Origin: Lachnospiraceae bacterium
GTDB taxonomy: Bacteria > Bacillota > Clostridia > Lachnospirales > Lachnospiraceae
DNA: 52,428 nt
Reading direction: 5' to 3'
NCBI GenBank assembly: GCA_910575835.1
Contig: CAJTGB010000037.1
Location: 1 to 52,428 of the forward strand
This document shows positions 25,635 through 33,435 of the stretch, piece by piece. Numbering within the stretch: position 1 is the stretch's first letter; each line of letters opens with the position of its first letter. The position numbers and the translations under genes were made by a program. The notes under the pieces were generated by a model that searched no databases, had not been told where the DNA came from, and worked only from the letters and a program-made list of their open reading frames with translations.

Positions 25635-25674
25635 GGGAACTTCCTCTGCGCCGATCAAAGCAGAGGAAGTTCCC
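25635..25674. repeat. 15-bp perfect inverted repeat
   Basis: GGGAACTTCCTCTGC (25635-25649) and its exact complement (25660-25674) with a 10-base loop. It follows the unknown gene by 62 bp and is a likely transcript end or stability hairpin, although no T-run follows. Confidence 0.6.
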
Positions 25675-25726
25675 GGCCATATTACTATTTGCCTTTAATT
25701 TCTAAGGGGAATCAACACTCAATTTA

Positions 25727-26551
25727 TCAATTCTTTTCTATAGGTATCCAGATTTCGCTGTAATTCATATCTTTCGTATACATCTCAATATTATAATTAC
25801 CTGCAAGCTTATATGTCTTACAGGATGGCAGCCACTCGCTCCATATTCTTGTGTTCACATCCTGTAAAGATTTCGGCAATGTTCCGTGACAAGGAAATAC
25901 TGCCCATGTCCCGGCTGGAATTACTCTTATTTCCACTCCCTCAGGAACTTCGCTTTCTGGACTGTAATTATCAGCTATCAGATACTCAAAGTTCTGCCCC
26001 TCACTGTCCATGCAGATTCCATACCTTCCGCATATGATCTTCCCCTTCTCGCTTTTCATATGCTCCTGCCAAAACTCAGGTATTTTTTGATATGAAGTCT
26101 CTGAATTGAATTTACGGGAAACTCCCATAACCGTGAACTGTTCTTTTTCCGCAATTTTGTACTCTAACATAGTACCGCCCTCCAATGTAAGTTTTATTTT
26201 CAGCGGAGCAACAGAATTCAGACTGCGGTTCTTTTCTCTTGCCTGTGAAGGCGTTACCCCATGAAACTTAGTGAATGCTTTTGCAAAGCTGTCAGGCGAA
26301 CTGTACCCATACTTCAGTGCAGCATCAAGCACCCTGATATCGGTTGAACAAAGTTCCTGAGCAGCCAGTGTCAGACGGCGATTTTTAATGTACTCCCCAA
26401 CTGTAAATCCACATAATACATGGAATATTTTTTGAAAGTAAAAGCTTGACACAAATGCTTTGCTTGCGATTTCATTTACATCAATATCCTTGGTCAGATG
26501 ATCTTCAATGTAACAAATTGCATTGCGTATACCGTCATTCCAACTGTTCAT
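25727..26551 (-). CDS. AraC-family regulator with GyrI-like effector domain
   Basis: A 274-residue regulator. The N-terminal AraC DNA-binding domain (about 1-108) has DIDVNEIASKAFVSSFYFQK and RVLDAALKYGYSSPDSFAKA. The C-terminal GyrI/SOUL-like domain (about 125-274) includes FTVMGVSRKF and IPAGTWAVFPCHGTLP and ends YSEIWIPIEK. This N-terminal HTH with C-terminal GyrI layout is common in regulators that sense small amphipathic drugs. It is transcribed alone. No dedicated exporter adjoins it. Confidence 0.9.
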   Translation of the reverse strand: MNSWNDGIRNAICYIEDHLTKDIDVNEIASKAFVSSFYFQKIFHVLCGFTVGEYIKNRRLTLAAQELCSTDIRVLDAALKYGYSSPDSFAKAFTKFHGVTPSQAREKNRSLNSVAPLKIKLTLEGGTMLEYKIAEKEQFTVMGVSRKFNSETSYQKIPEFWQEHMKSEKGKIICGRYGICMDSEGQNFEYLIADNYSPESEVPEGVEIRVIPAGTWAVFPCHGTLPKSLQDVNTRIWSEWLPSCKTYKLAGNYNIEMYTKDMNYSEIWIPIEKN

Positions 26552-26764
26552 GAGCAGTATTCTCCTTCCCGTTCCGCTGTGATTATATTGTACAACCGAA
26601 TACTAAAACTTTCCCGATATTTTCTGCTCTCTGGTGCGGGATGTGGCTTCATACTGACATAACGAAAAAGTATCATGCCATATTCTATCACTGCCTCTTT
26701 TTTAATCAAACCATGCAATCATCTTCGAGCACATACATTCGTTAAGTTCATATTTCCTTCTACG

Positions 26765-27526
26765 CTACCGCATTGGCATTTATTGTATCTATAACCTTCC
26801 GAATTCCCATCAACACGTTCAGATCAGTGAATATCTCAACCACACTTCCCCGATCCGTAAATGGCGGTTCCTGGAGAACAGTAAAATCTTTCATCATAAC
26901 ATGTCTACAGAAATTGCAATCTGAGGCATCTTCTTTGGATCAGAAAACTCATCAATGGCGCTCTGCGCGTAATTCATATAATTATCTATTACTTTCGCAT
27001 AATCCGGGAGGCGAGGATACTCTTTGTTAAAAACTTCCAGTATCTTCTCAGCATGATCATGATTCTTTGCAAAAATAATTGTCTTACCAAGCTTCTGTCC
27101 ATAATCAATCTTAATGCCCTTGGTCATCAAAATATTTAAAACTTGTTTTATCGTGTCCTCATTGAATATCCATGTGTTAAGAGCAGACGAACCTATAGAA
27201 TCGGGCAAGTCCCCATGTTCATCCTCAAAAGTTTCCTCATATGCCCTCTTATCTTCTTCTGATAATTCATCATACACAATTCCCTGCTCTATAAACTTAA
27301 GCTTCGATTCAACAGAAACATAGTCAACAAGATATCCGTCTTTCACAGACTGCGCCAAATCATATCCAAATGTGGGAACACCGTTCTCTAGTTCAAAGAT
27401 CTCATAAGTATTCTTGTCGATTTCATCCTTCGGTGTAGCGGTAAGGCCAATCAACGGCGCATCAAAATAGGAAAAAATATCTTTGTACTTGTTATAAATA
27501 AATCTATGCGCCTCGTCAGCGTATTG
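26765..27526 (-). pseudogene. type I restriction HsdR remnant with internal deletion
   Basis: The minus frame begins without a start at DEAHRFIYNKYKDIF (helicase motif II), continues through LIGLTATPKDEIDKNTYEI (motif III), KTIIFAKNHDHAEKI and QIAISVDML, then breaks near 26895. It resumes in another frame as KDFTVLQEPPFTDRGSV and MGIRKVIDTINANAVA, the HsdR C-terminal end, stopping at 26765-26767. The nuclease domain, helicase motif I and most of the C-terminal domain are missing. The 5' break at 27526 borders a short inverted repeat (TTGTC and GACAA), possibly an insertion scar. The HsdM fragment at 32497-32835 probably came from the same system. Confidence 0.8.
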
Positions 27527-27612
27527 TCAATAGGGACAATAAAAGTTTTTGAAAAAATTATTCTACCCTTCTGATTACTTAAATTTGCAGAAGCTGCCGC
27601 CTTATTATCATA

Positions 27613-28191
27613 CTATCTTCTGCTCCCCTCTCTGTGAAAAAAGTATCCGAGGTTGATTCTAACTTCCCTGCGGCCAATATCGTTGTTTGTATAACAGCAA
27701 GTATCAAAACCGATCAGTTCAAAGCCTTGATGGAGATAGAATCCGATTGCATTTGTGTTGCAGGATTGCGTCTCCAGAATGATGGCGCGCCTTTGCTGGT
27801 GAATCGCGACTTCCTTTGCTTTATCCATCAGTCTCTTTCCGATGCCTTTTCCCCGAAGCGCATCACTTACCCATAGCTCCGTAACCATGAGTCTGTTCGA
27901 CCACTCTTCAGGACATACTTCAATACAGGCCAACATATCACCGGTGTCACTCACAACGCCATAGGCTTCAGCACCCGCCCAATGATCCTGATAAAGTGAA
28001 TCGGGGAAATCATATTCCTCCGGCGTGTGAACAATTTCTTTTTCTGCTGGTTTCCTGACAATAGAGACAGTGCATCCTTCACTATTTAGCGGACTCAGTT
28101 CAAGGTCATAATAGCTGTCGCTTCTGGTGGTCAAGGGTATGGCTGTGCCTTTCCACTGATCTTTTGGCAATGCAACTATATCATGATACAT
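27613..28191 (-). CDS. GNAT N-acetyltransferase (SatA-like)
   Basis: A 192-residue acetyl-CoA-dependent transferase. The acetyl-CoA loop is RGKGIGKRLMDKAKE (near 120), preceded by VTELWVSDAL. AIILETQSCNTNAIGFYLHQG and the following CCYTN recall streptothricin acetyltransferases. The N-terminal 50 residues are separate from the GNAT fold. The start at 28191 has GGAGGAAA before it. A longer frame to 28263 would overlap the GrpB gene and has no site. It lies 29 nt behind GrpB. Resistance to an aminoacyl antibiotic is possible but not shown. Confidence 0.85.
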   Translation of the reverse strand: MYHDIVALPKDQWKGTAIPLTTRSDSYYDLELSPLNSEGCTVSIVRKPAEKEIVHTPEEYDFPDSLYQDHWAGAEAYGVVSDTGDMLACIEVCPEEWSNRLMVTELWVSDALRGKGIGKRLMDKAKEVAIHQQRRAIILETQSCNTNAIGFYLHQGFELIGFDTCCYTNNDIGRREVRINLGYFFHREGSRR

Positions 28192-28220
28192 ATTATGTTT
28201 TCCTCCGGTATCTCGATCTA

Positions 28221-28793
28221 TCAATATATGTCTCCGTATATCCTGCGGGCTTCTGTTGTCCACTGGCGAATGAAATCTGTTTTTGCTTCTGTATAAGCAT
28301 CACGATTATGCTCATACTTTTTCCATAATTCCAGTTTTACTGCTTCATATTCTTTTGCAATATGAGGATGCTCATTCAGATAGTTGTGGAAATACAGTTC
28401 ATCATTATCACCGGAATATCTAAGGTGAATGTGGTATACCTTATCCGCAAAGCCCTCTTTGGTATAACCCTTGTTGAGCGAGATTCGGTTTGTTTTCGCG
28501 GACATCCGGATAAACCCGTTCTGCTCCAGAATGTGCGCAATTTCTTCCATGTCAGCTTTTTCAGAAATTTCAACCATCACATCAACAATGTTCTTGGCCC
28601 ATATGCCCTGTATCGCTGTGCTTCCAATGTGACTGATTCTTTTAACTGGATAACCTGCCAAAAGCTCTGTAATTGTGTATTCTACCTCTTTATAATATTC
28701 ATTCCACTTATCATCGTGCTGGACAAGGAAGATAGGGAATAAGTCCCACAATTCTTCCAACGTCATTTCCGACAGTTCTTTTCCCACAGTCAA
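28221..28793 (-). CDS. GrpB/UPF0157-family nucleotidyltransferase-like protein
   Basis: A 190-residue member of the GrpB family, which has a nucleotidyltransferase fold. Characteristic segments are VKRISHIGSTAIQGIWAK (HIGSTAI motif, near 52-69), IVDVMVEI with the paired Asp positions, and YHIHLRYSGDNDELYFHNYL. The biochemical substrate of the family is not established. It stands between two acetyltransferase genes on the same strand, 21 nt after one and 29 nt before the other, as part of a small accessory operon. Confidence 0.88.
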   Translation of the reverse strand: MTVGKELSEMTLEELWDLFPIFLVQHDDKWNEYYKEVEYTITELLAGYPVKRISHIGSTAIQGIWAKNIVDVMVEISEKADMEEIAHILEQNGFIRMSAKTNRISLNKGYTKEGFADKVYHIHLRYSGDNDELYFHNYLNEHPHIAKEYEAVKLELWKKYEHNRDAYTEAKTDFIRQWTTEARRIYGDIY

Positions 28794-28814
28794 GACCTCT
28801 TCAAATCCTGTAAT

Positions 28815-29492
28815 TTATAACTCGCATACCATAATATATTCTTCGGCATTCTCATCCACAGTCTTGAACCCGACATTCTCATACATCTTCACGGCATAAT
28901 TCGCCTTCTGAACCGCGAGTGAAGCCTTTTCATATCCCTGCCATTTCAAAAGCTCCAGCATCCTCACCATCAGCTGTGAGCCGATGCCCTGCCCTCGGTA
29001 TTCCTTGTAAAGCGAAATCGCGAAGGACGGCGTTTCATCGTCCACATGTCCATAATCGTCCATTATCCTCGTCCATACTGCGCCGACAACCTTCCCGCCT
29101 AAATCCGCCACCAGACAGTTATCGCCTTTTCTGGCTCCGAAGTCATCCGTGTAAACACGCAGCTCCGGCTTCTCGATGATATCCCTCGCAGGCGGCTCCG
29201 TTCCTTTTGGAATAAAGATCGCTTCATACAGGAAATCCTTCAGCAAGTCCACCTCATTCTTGCGGAGCAAGCGGATAACATAGCTCTTATGCTTATCGGA
29301 AAGCCTATGCGAAACCTGCTCATTCCGAAGCTTGACCGTCATACCAAGAACCTGCTTTCCAATCTGCTCCGGTTCTCCATCGTTTCCATTGCAGATCAGT
29401 TCCAGAGTGTCAGGCGTCCAGATATAGCCATGCGCCTTATTGTAGAGGTATTGCTGATATTCCTCATACTCTTTATCCTTTAGCTGCTTCAT
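28815..29492 (-). CDS. GNAT acetyltransferase with extra N-terminal domain
   Basis: A 225-residue protein. Residues about 72-225 are a GNAT domain: VIRLLRKNEVDLLKDFLY, CLVADLGGKVVGAVWTRIMD, acetyl-CoA loop YKEYRGQGIGSQLMVRML and final YENVGFKTV. Residues 1-65 (KEYEEYQQYLYNKAHGYIW and a Cys-Asn segment) are not part of the fold and look like a small protein that usually accompanies XRE regulators. The start overlaps the XRE stop by 4 nt (ATGA), so this may be a fusion of that partner with an acetyltransferase. Substrate unknown. Confidence 0.82.
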   Translation of the reverse strand: MKQLKDKEYEEYQQYLYNKAHGYIWTPDTLELICNGNDGEPEQIGKQVLGMTVKLRNEQVSHRLSDKHKSYVIRLLRKNEVDLLKDFLYEAIFIPKGTEPPARDIIEKPELRVYTDDFGARKGDNCLVADLGGKVVGAVWTRIMDDYGHVDDETPSFAISLYKEYRGQGIGSQLMVRMLELLKWQGYEKASLAVQKANYAVKMYENVGFKTVDENAEEYIMVCEL

Positions 29493-29707
29493 TCCTTATC
29501 TTCCTTCTCCACATAATGCAGTTCCACATCAAAGCCCAGATCCTCCATCATGGCCTGAAAGGTCTTGTTCATGATTTGTTCCTTGCTGCGAACGATCTTA
29601 TTCACATATGACGGCGATGTGCCGATATTCTCTGCGATCTTCGCCTGTGTGGTAGACTGCTCTATGCACTTAGTCTTAATATCCAACTCGATGTTGTTTC
29701 TCAGCAT
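29489..29707 (-). CDS. XRE-family HTH regulator
   Basis: A 72-residue DNA-binding protein. The HTH spans STTQAKIAENIGTSPSYVNK, followed by IVRSKEQIMNKTFQAMMEDL. The start at 29707 has GGAGAGG before it. It overlaps the downstream acetyltransferase by 4 nt and so regulates or accompanies it. A dyad ACTTGA-N12-TCAAGT just upstream (about 29732-29757) is a possible operator. Confidence 0.8.
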   Translation of the reverse strand: MLRNNIELDIKTKCIEQSTTQAKIAENIGTSPSYVNKIVRSKEQIMNKTFQAMMEDLGFDVELHYVEKEDKE

Positions 29708-29751
29708 ATTCCTCTCCGCTGTTCTTCTCAATAACTTGACTTATAACTCAA

Positions 29752-29937
29752 TCAAGTATAACACAAAATCCGCCTCATGGATAGTGATTCCCACTCCTTC
29801 TTTGCTTCTGGCATTAACCAGTCAGGACATGCAGGCATTCCCTTTGCTGGAATGGGCTCCTTCGTATTCAGTTTTCTTTTTCCAGGATTACCTTCCAGCT
29901 TCTTTACCGCTGTAGGCTTTGGCTTTCTTCCTGCCAT
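29752..29937 (-). pseudogene. phage terminase small subunit (P27 family), N-terminal fragment
   Basis: The first 50 residues read MAGRKPKPTAVKKLEGNPGK and later PIPAKGMPACPDWLMPEAKKEWE, the typical opening of P27-family small terminases that bind DNA and start phage packaging. After residue 50 the sequence turns into unrelated residues and stops, so about two thirds is missing. The ribosome site GGAGGGG is intact. It is a prophage relic, cut where the XRE-acetyltransferase operon begins. Confidence 0.82.
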
Positions 29938-29969
29938 CGGAATCCCCTCCTTCCTAAATTTTTGCATAA

Positions 29970-29999
29970 TAAAAGGATCATGTATCTCTACACGATCCT
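29970..29999 (-). terminator. terminator after the XRE-ImmA-PIN cassette
   Basis: On the minus strand AGGATC-G-TGTA-GAGA-TACA-T-GATCCT followed by TTTTATT (stem 29974-29999). It lies 21 bp behind the PIN-like pseudogene and just before the terminase ribosome site, marking the cassette end. Confidence 0.7.
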
Positions 30000-30020
30000 C
30001 GCATTTTTTCTATTTGTATT

Positions 30021-30525
30021 TTAAATATACTTCAGATTTCCAGTCATAAGTTCATCTATTTTGCCTTCAAAAATCTCATTGAATATCTGTTCACATGGAA
30101 TCCTGCACATTCGCTTTTCCTTCGAAGTGTCCTGAATTCTAAAAGTTTTTTGATCTTTCCCTAAACACTTATTCATATAAGAGTCTATGTGAGGCACAGC
30201 ATCTTCTTTTGTGAAACCAATTTCCTTTTTTAACCTTACAAAGGATGACAACACACTTATGCATCTGGCACCGCCTATGCTGACCGCACCATTTCTGGCA
30301 TTTTTATCATCAGAACAAAATACATAGATTTGCTCACCGAACTTCAAGTTCAGCACCTGCAATATTGTGACGCATGAGTTCTACATGAATCTGTTTATGA
30401 CAATAAAACAAATAACCTGGCATTGCCATAATTTTATCTATTAACTTATTCTGATCATCCTTGCGTATTAAGTGCATCTTGGATATAAAGTCAGTATCCA
30501 GCAAGGCATATTTAACATTTGCCAT
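30021..30525 (-). pseudogene. PIN-like nuclease/toxin gene with internal deletion
   Basis: Two overlapping minus frames. The first (30525 down, MANVKYALLDTDFISKMHLI) shows a PIN-type opening with an early Asp, and runs to ELMRHNIAGA. The second (from about 30362) reads LNLKFGEQIYVFCSDDKNAR and GARCISVLSSFVRLKKEIG and ends KYI. The second part has the later acidic SDDKNARNG of PIN-like folds. The join near 30360 loses a central segment and shifts frame, so no full protein is made. It follows the ImmA gene by 9 nt and was the third gene of that operon, plausibly its toxin. Confidence 0.65.
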
Positions 30526-30534
30526 ATACCCACC

Positions 30535-31356
30535 TTATTTTCGATTTCGAAATTCCTTTCCAAGTTTTTCCAAGTATGCCCTATCAGATTCCTCTCTACT
30601 ATCCACAAGTAATTCCTGTTCAGAATTGAAAGCTAGATTATCTAACAGGCTTCCATAGCGGAGCAAACGTCCTCTATTCTGTTGCCACTGCTCTGCTTTT
30701 CCAGTCAATTCTATTCTGACTGAAATGTTTTCATTATTTTCTTGATAAAGGCTTCGGGCCTTCTCTTCTGTAATCACACCGCTTTCCACTAAGCGCAATA
30801 CTACTGCTTTGTAAGGAAGTGCAAATAAATCCATAAGGACCAGTACATCATCAATCCCCATGTTTTCTTTTGATATTCCAAACATCTTAAACTGTTCTAT
30901 CACACTAGCATCTGGCATCAAAAGCAAGCCAGCAAAAGCATTTGCCTCAAGATCTTCCTGCGTAGCCGCTATTTCATCCACCGTTTTTGAATCCAACAAA
31001 GAACCAGCTGTAATAGTACTGGTATTAATATCTTCTGCATAGCAATGAATATGATATAACTCATGTGCAGTAGCAAAAATCTGCTTACACATTGGGAGTT
31101 CTGTATTCACACACAAGAAAAATGTACCCTTTTTCACAAAAGTAAACGCCCATAGCTCATCATCCTTAAATGGATAGCGAAGCACTTCGAGGGCTAACTC
31201 TCTTTTTCGTGCATAATTTGAAACGATACCAAAAATGGACTCTCTGATTATTGTGTTCCCACAATAATTTACCGCAAAGACTTTGGTCAAATCATTTATT
31301 TTTTCAAATTGCTTCTCTTGCTTATAAAACAAGCTTTCAAAAAAAGTATCTCCCAT
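30535..31356 (-). CDS. ImmA/IrrE-family metallopeptidase
   Basis: A 273-residue zinc protease. The active site ATAHELYHIHCYAED (about 114-128) has HExxH with a downstream acid (EANAFAGLLLMP near 165). ImmA/IrrE proteases cleave or inactivate XRE-type repressors, and the XRE gene directly upstream shares TAATG with this start. A long C-terminal helical domain (DDVLVLMDLFALPYKAVVL) is present. GGGAGG precedes the start at 31356. In phages and mobile elements this pair controls induction, and with a PIN-like third gene it resembles predicted XRE/COG2856 toxin-antitoxin loci. Confidence 0.88.
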   Translation of the reverse strand: MGDTFFESLFYKQEKQFEKINDLTKVFAVNYCGNTIIRESIFGIVSNYARKRELALEVLRYPFKDDELWAFTFVKKGTFFLCVNTELPMCKQIFATAHELYHIHCYAEDINTSTITAGSLLDSKTVDEIAATQEDLEANAFAGLLLMPDASVIEQFKMFGISKENMGIDDVLVLMDLFALPYKAVVLRLVESGVITEEKARSLYQENNENISVRIELTGKAEQWQQNRGRLLRYGSLLDNLAFNSEQELLVDSREESDRAYLEKLGKEFRNRK

Positions 31357-31730
31357 TATGCCTCCCAAGGTTTCATCATGGCCATACCATTATCGCGAAC
31401 TCGACTATGGAAAAGAATCATATCCGAAAGCTTATCAGCAATGTTAAGCGCTTCTTTAGCTTCGTCTGATTCAACTTTACCCATGAACGCATGAACAATA
31501 TCCGTATCAACAGAATCTTCACGAACCTTGGTTAGCTCCTCCATCTTAACACCAAGGAACTCTGCAATGCGTTTCAGTTCCACCGCATTAATCATTCTTG
31601 AACCATTAAGCATCTTACTTATTGTCTGTTTATTAGTCTGCAGTGCATCTGCCAAATCTATCTGTTTTCTATTCTGTTTTTTAAGAATCGCTACAATATT
31701 TGCTGCAATCATTGCATTTACATTGAGCAT
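31356..31730 (-). CDS. XRE-family HTH repressor/antitoxin
   Basis: A 124-residue regulator. The HTH is RKQIDLADALQTNKQTISKM (about 21-40), followed by LNGSRMINAVELKRIAEFLG. The C-terminal half (VESDEAKEALNIADKLSDMI) is helical and may be the protease target or toxin-binding part. GGAGGAG before the ATG at 31730 fixes the start. It is first gene of the XRE-ImmA-PIN cassette, overlapping ImmA by one base. Confidence 0.87.
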   Translation of the reverse strand: MLNVNAMIAANIVAILKKQNRKQIDLADALQTNKQTISKMLNGSRMINAVELKRIAEFLGVKMEELTKVREDSVDTDIVHAFMGKVESDEAKEALNIADKLSDMILFHSRVRDNGMAMMKPWEA

Positions 31731-31955
31731 AATAATCTCCTCCAATCAACAAAATTTCTTCTGCCTCATGCTTATTATATGCCACATCTACTTTGCAGTC
31801 AATATTATAGTTACCATTTTTACTTGTTTTATTCATTTTGTTTCTATTTTAGTTACTGTATTGTTGTGTAACCCCCATATTCAATTTTGCGACTGCACAC
31901 AAAAGACCCTCCCGCCGTTCTATAGGAGACAGGTCTGTAGAGATTTGCACTCCCC

Positions 31956-32203
31956 CTACCGGTCATGCCAGCGATCCCCACGTTTCGCATGTATCTGTGA
32001 ATGACACGACTTGCACAACGCAATCAGATTACTCCGATTATGTGTGCACCTTCACTCAAAGGAAGCTTGTGATGGATCTCTTCCACCGGAACCAGAACTC
32101 CACGCTCGTAACACTTCTCACAGAACGGATGCTCTGCAGCATACTTGTCACGGATTCTTTTCCATGCACGTCCATAACGGCGTTTGGTATTCTTATCTCT
32201 ATC
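31956..32203 (-). pseudogene. phage HNH endonuclease, truncated and frameshifted
   Basis: The minus frame has TKRRYGRAWKRIRDKYAAEH, a zinc pair (CEKC), then EEIHHKLPLSEG, the first half of the HNH motif. Near 32047 the frame breaks. Continuing one frame over gives THNRSNLIALCKSCHSQIHA and KRGDRWHDR before a stop at 31956-31958. One missing base accounts for the break. The usual N-terminal Cys cluster is replaced by unrelated sequence above 32203. In many Gram-positive phages this gene directly precedes the P27 terminase, whose fragment is found at 29752-29937. Confidence 0.82.
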
Positions 32204-32297
32204 TAAAAGGATAAAACAATCTATATTGCAAAATTGTTTCATCCTTTCTATTCCTACAATCTGTCGTCTGCTGTTAGCTTTAGTATAGTATTTTTTA

Positions 32298-32471
32298 TCA
32301 TAATTTTGCAATATACTTTCCCCTGTCAGCTTCTGGAATTTTCATAGCCGCCATTACCTGTTCTGCTGTCCATTTCGTAGTATCCATCAGATTTTTAATT
32401 GTTTTAAGCAATGTTTCCTGCTCCCTTTTTTCCAAATCATCCTTCATAAGTTCTCTCAACGCTTCACACAT
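32298..32471 (-). CDS. small protein of 57 residues, possible Rpn-type nuclease tail
   Basis: A short minus gene, MCEALRELMKDDLEKREQET onward, ending DTTKWTAEQVMAAMKIPEAD plus a basic tail. AGGAGG ten bases before the ATG is a strong ribosome site. The sequence is helical and charged, like the C-terminal tail of Rpn/PD-(D/E)XK transposase-like proteins, so it may be the surviving 3' part of such a gene or an independent small protein. Its end abuts the HNH remnant. Confidence 0.5.
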   Translation of the reverse strand: MCEALRELMKDDLEKREQETLLKTIKNLMDTTKWTAEQVMAAMKIPEADRGKYIAKL

Positions 32472-32496
32472 AACTTTATCGCACCTCCTGATTGCC

Positions 32497-32835
32497 TCAT
32501 AGATCTCCTACTACTTTTGATAGAACAAGCGGTGTGGGTAATTTGAAAATTGCATCATCCATATATTTTGAATAAGCGCTATTCTTATCACTGTGTAATG
32601 TTTTTATAAATGGAAATACCCACTCCTGTATTACAGAATACATTCTATCTGCACTCTGATATGGAAGTCCAAGCATTGCACTTTCTTTTGCTCTTGTATT
32701 GTCCGAATCATCCAAATCATGAATAAACATCAGATATCTAATCTGCTCAATTACTTCAAGCGGATTTACCAATCCGCTTGAAGCAAAAATATCCCATAAA
32801 CTATCAATTTTATTTTTTAATTCACCTGTAATCAT
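32497..32835 (-). pseudogene. type I restriction HsdM, N-terminal fragment
   Basis: A 112-residue open frame opening MITGELKNKIDSLWDIFASS with LEVIEQIRYLMFIHDLDDSD, and later FPFIKTLHSDKNSAYSKYMD and PTPLVLSKVV. This is the HsdM_N helical domain, followed normally by the SAM-binding methylase, which is absent here. GGAGGG before the start is kept, so a short protein could still be made. The matching HsdR remnant lies about 5 kb downstream on the same strand. Specificity subunit not found. Confidence 0.85.
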
Positions 32836-32899
32836 TTAACCCTCCGCTTTCTATACATATTTTATGTAACGGCCTCCGCCGATTTAATTATTGAACTGA

Positions 32900-33421
32900 T
32901 CATAGCTTCTCCAAATCAATATCTATTTCGTACTTATCATCAATCAGCACATAATTCACACCATACTTCTGAGCAAGTTCTAAAAACAATGCATTATCTT
33001 CTAAAACACTTTCCATCGTACACCCTTCATCATCCAAACGCTTTTCTATGACGCTTGCATATCTTTTTATACTTGTAAAATGTTTTTTTATATAATCTCT
33101 GCTCATTACAAGACAGTAATACTTTATATGTTCAAGGTATTCCTTTTCAAATCCCTTTGACCATTCAAAAGGAATATAACACCCTTCAATTATGAGATTC
33201 TGCTTATTTTCTACGGCGGTTTTAATCATTTCACGAATAATAGGCCACAAATACCCTGTAAGTTCGTTATCGTCTTCGGGTGTAAGCTTTGTATAACCGC
33301 TTCGGATCAAACCCATTTTCAAATGGTCTATTGATAGATATGGGTATTTATATTTTTCAAGCAATTTTTGAGCAAGGGCCGTTTTACCCGTGTGCGAGGC
33401 GCCCGTTATTAAAACAATCAT
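32900..33421 (-). CDS. P-loop kinase-like ATPase
   Basis: A 173-residue P-loop protein. Walker A is GASHTGKTALAQKL (7-20). The fold is of the small-molecule kinase or zeta-toxin-like group: LSIDHLKMGLIRSGY follows beta 2, and LIIEGCYIPFEWSKGF holds a Walker-B-like acid. AGGAGAAG precedes the start, and the Fic gene ends 14 nt upstream, so the two are cotranscribed. No substrate can be read off, and it may modify an antibiotic or metabolite. Confidence 0.75.
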   Translation of the reverse strand: MIVLITGASHTGKTALAQKLLEKYKYPYLSIDHLKMGLIRSGYTKLTPEDDNELTGYLWPIIREMIKTAVENKQNLIIEGCYIPFEWSKGFEKEYLEHIKYYCLVMSRDYIKKHFTSIKRYASVIEKRLDDEGCTMESVLEDNALFLELAQKYGVNYVLIDDKYEIDIDLEKL

Positions 33422-33435
33422 ATACTCTTCTCCTG

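Noticed and set aside
26552-26764. Extra gene between the AraC-GyrI gene and the HsdR remnant
   Set aside because: No frame with coding character. It is the promoter side of the AraC gene.
27520-27545. TTGTC-N6-GACAA inverted repeat as an IS end
   Set aside because: Too short and with no transposase or second end nearby. Kept only as a possible scar next to the HsdR break.
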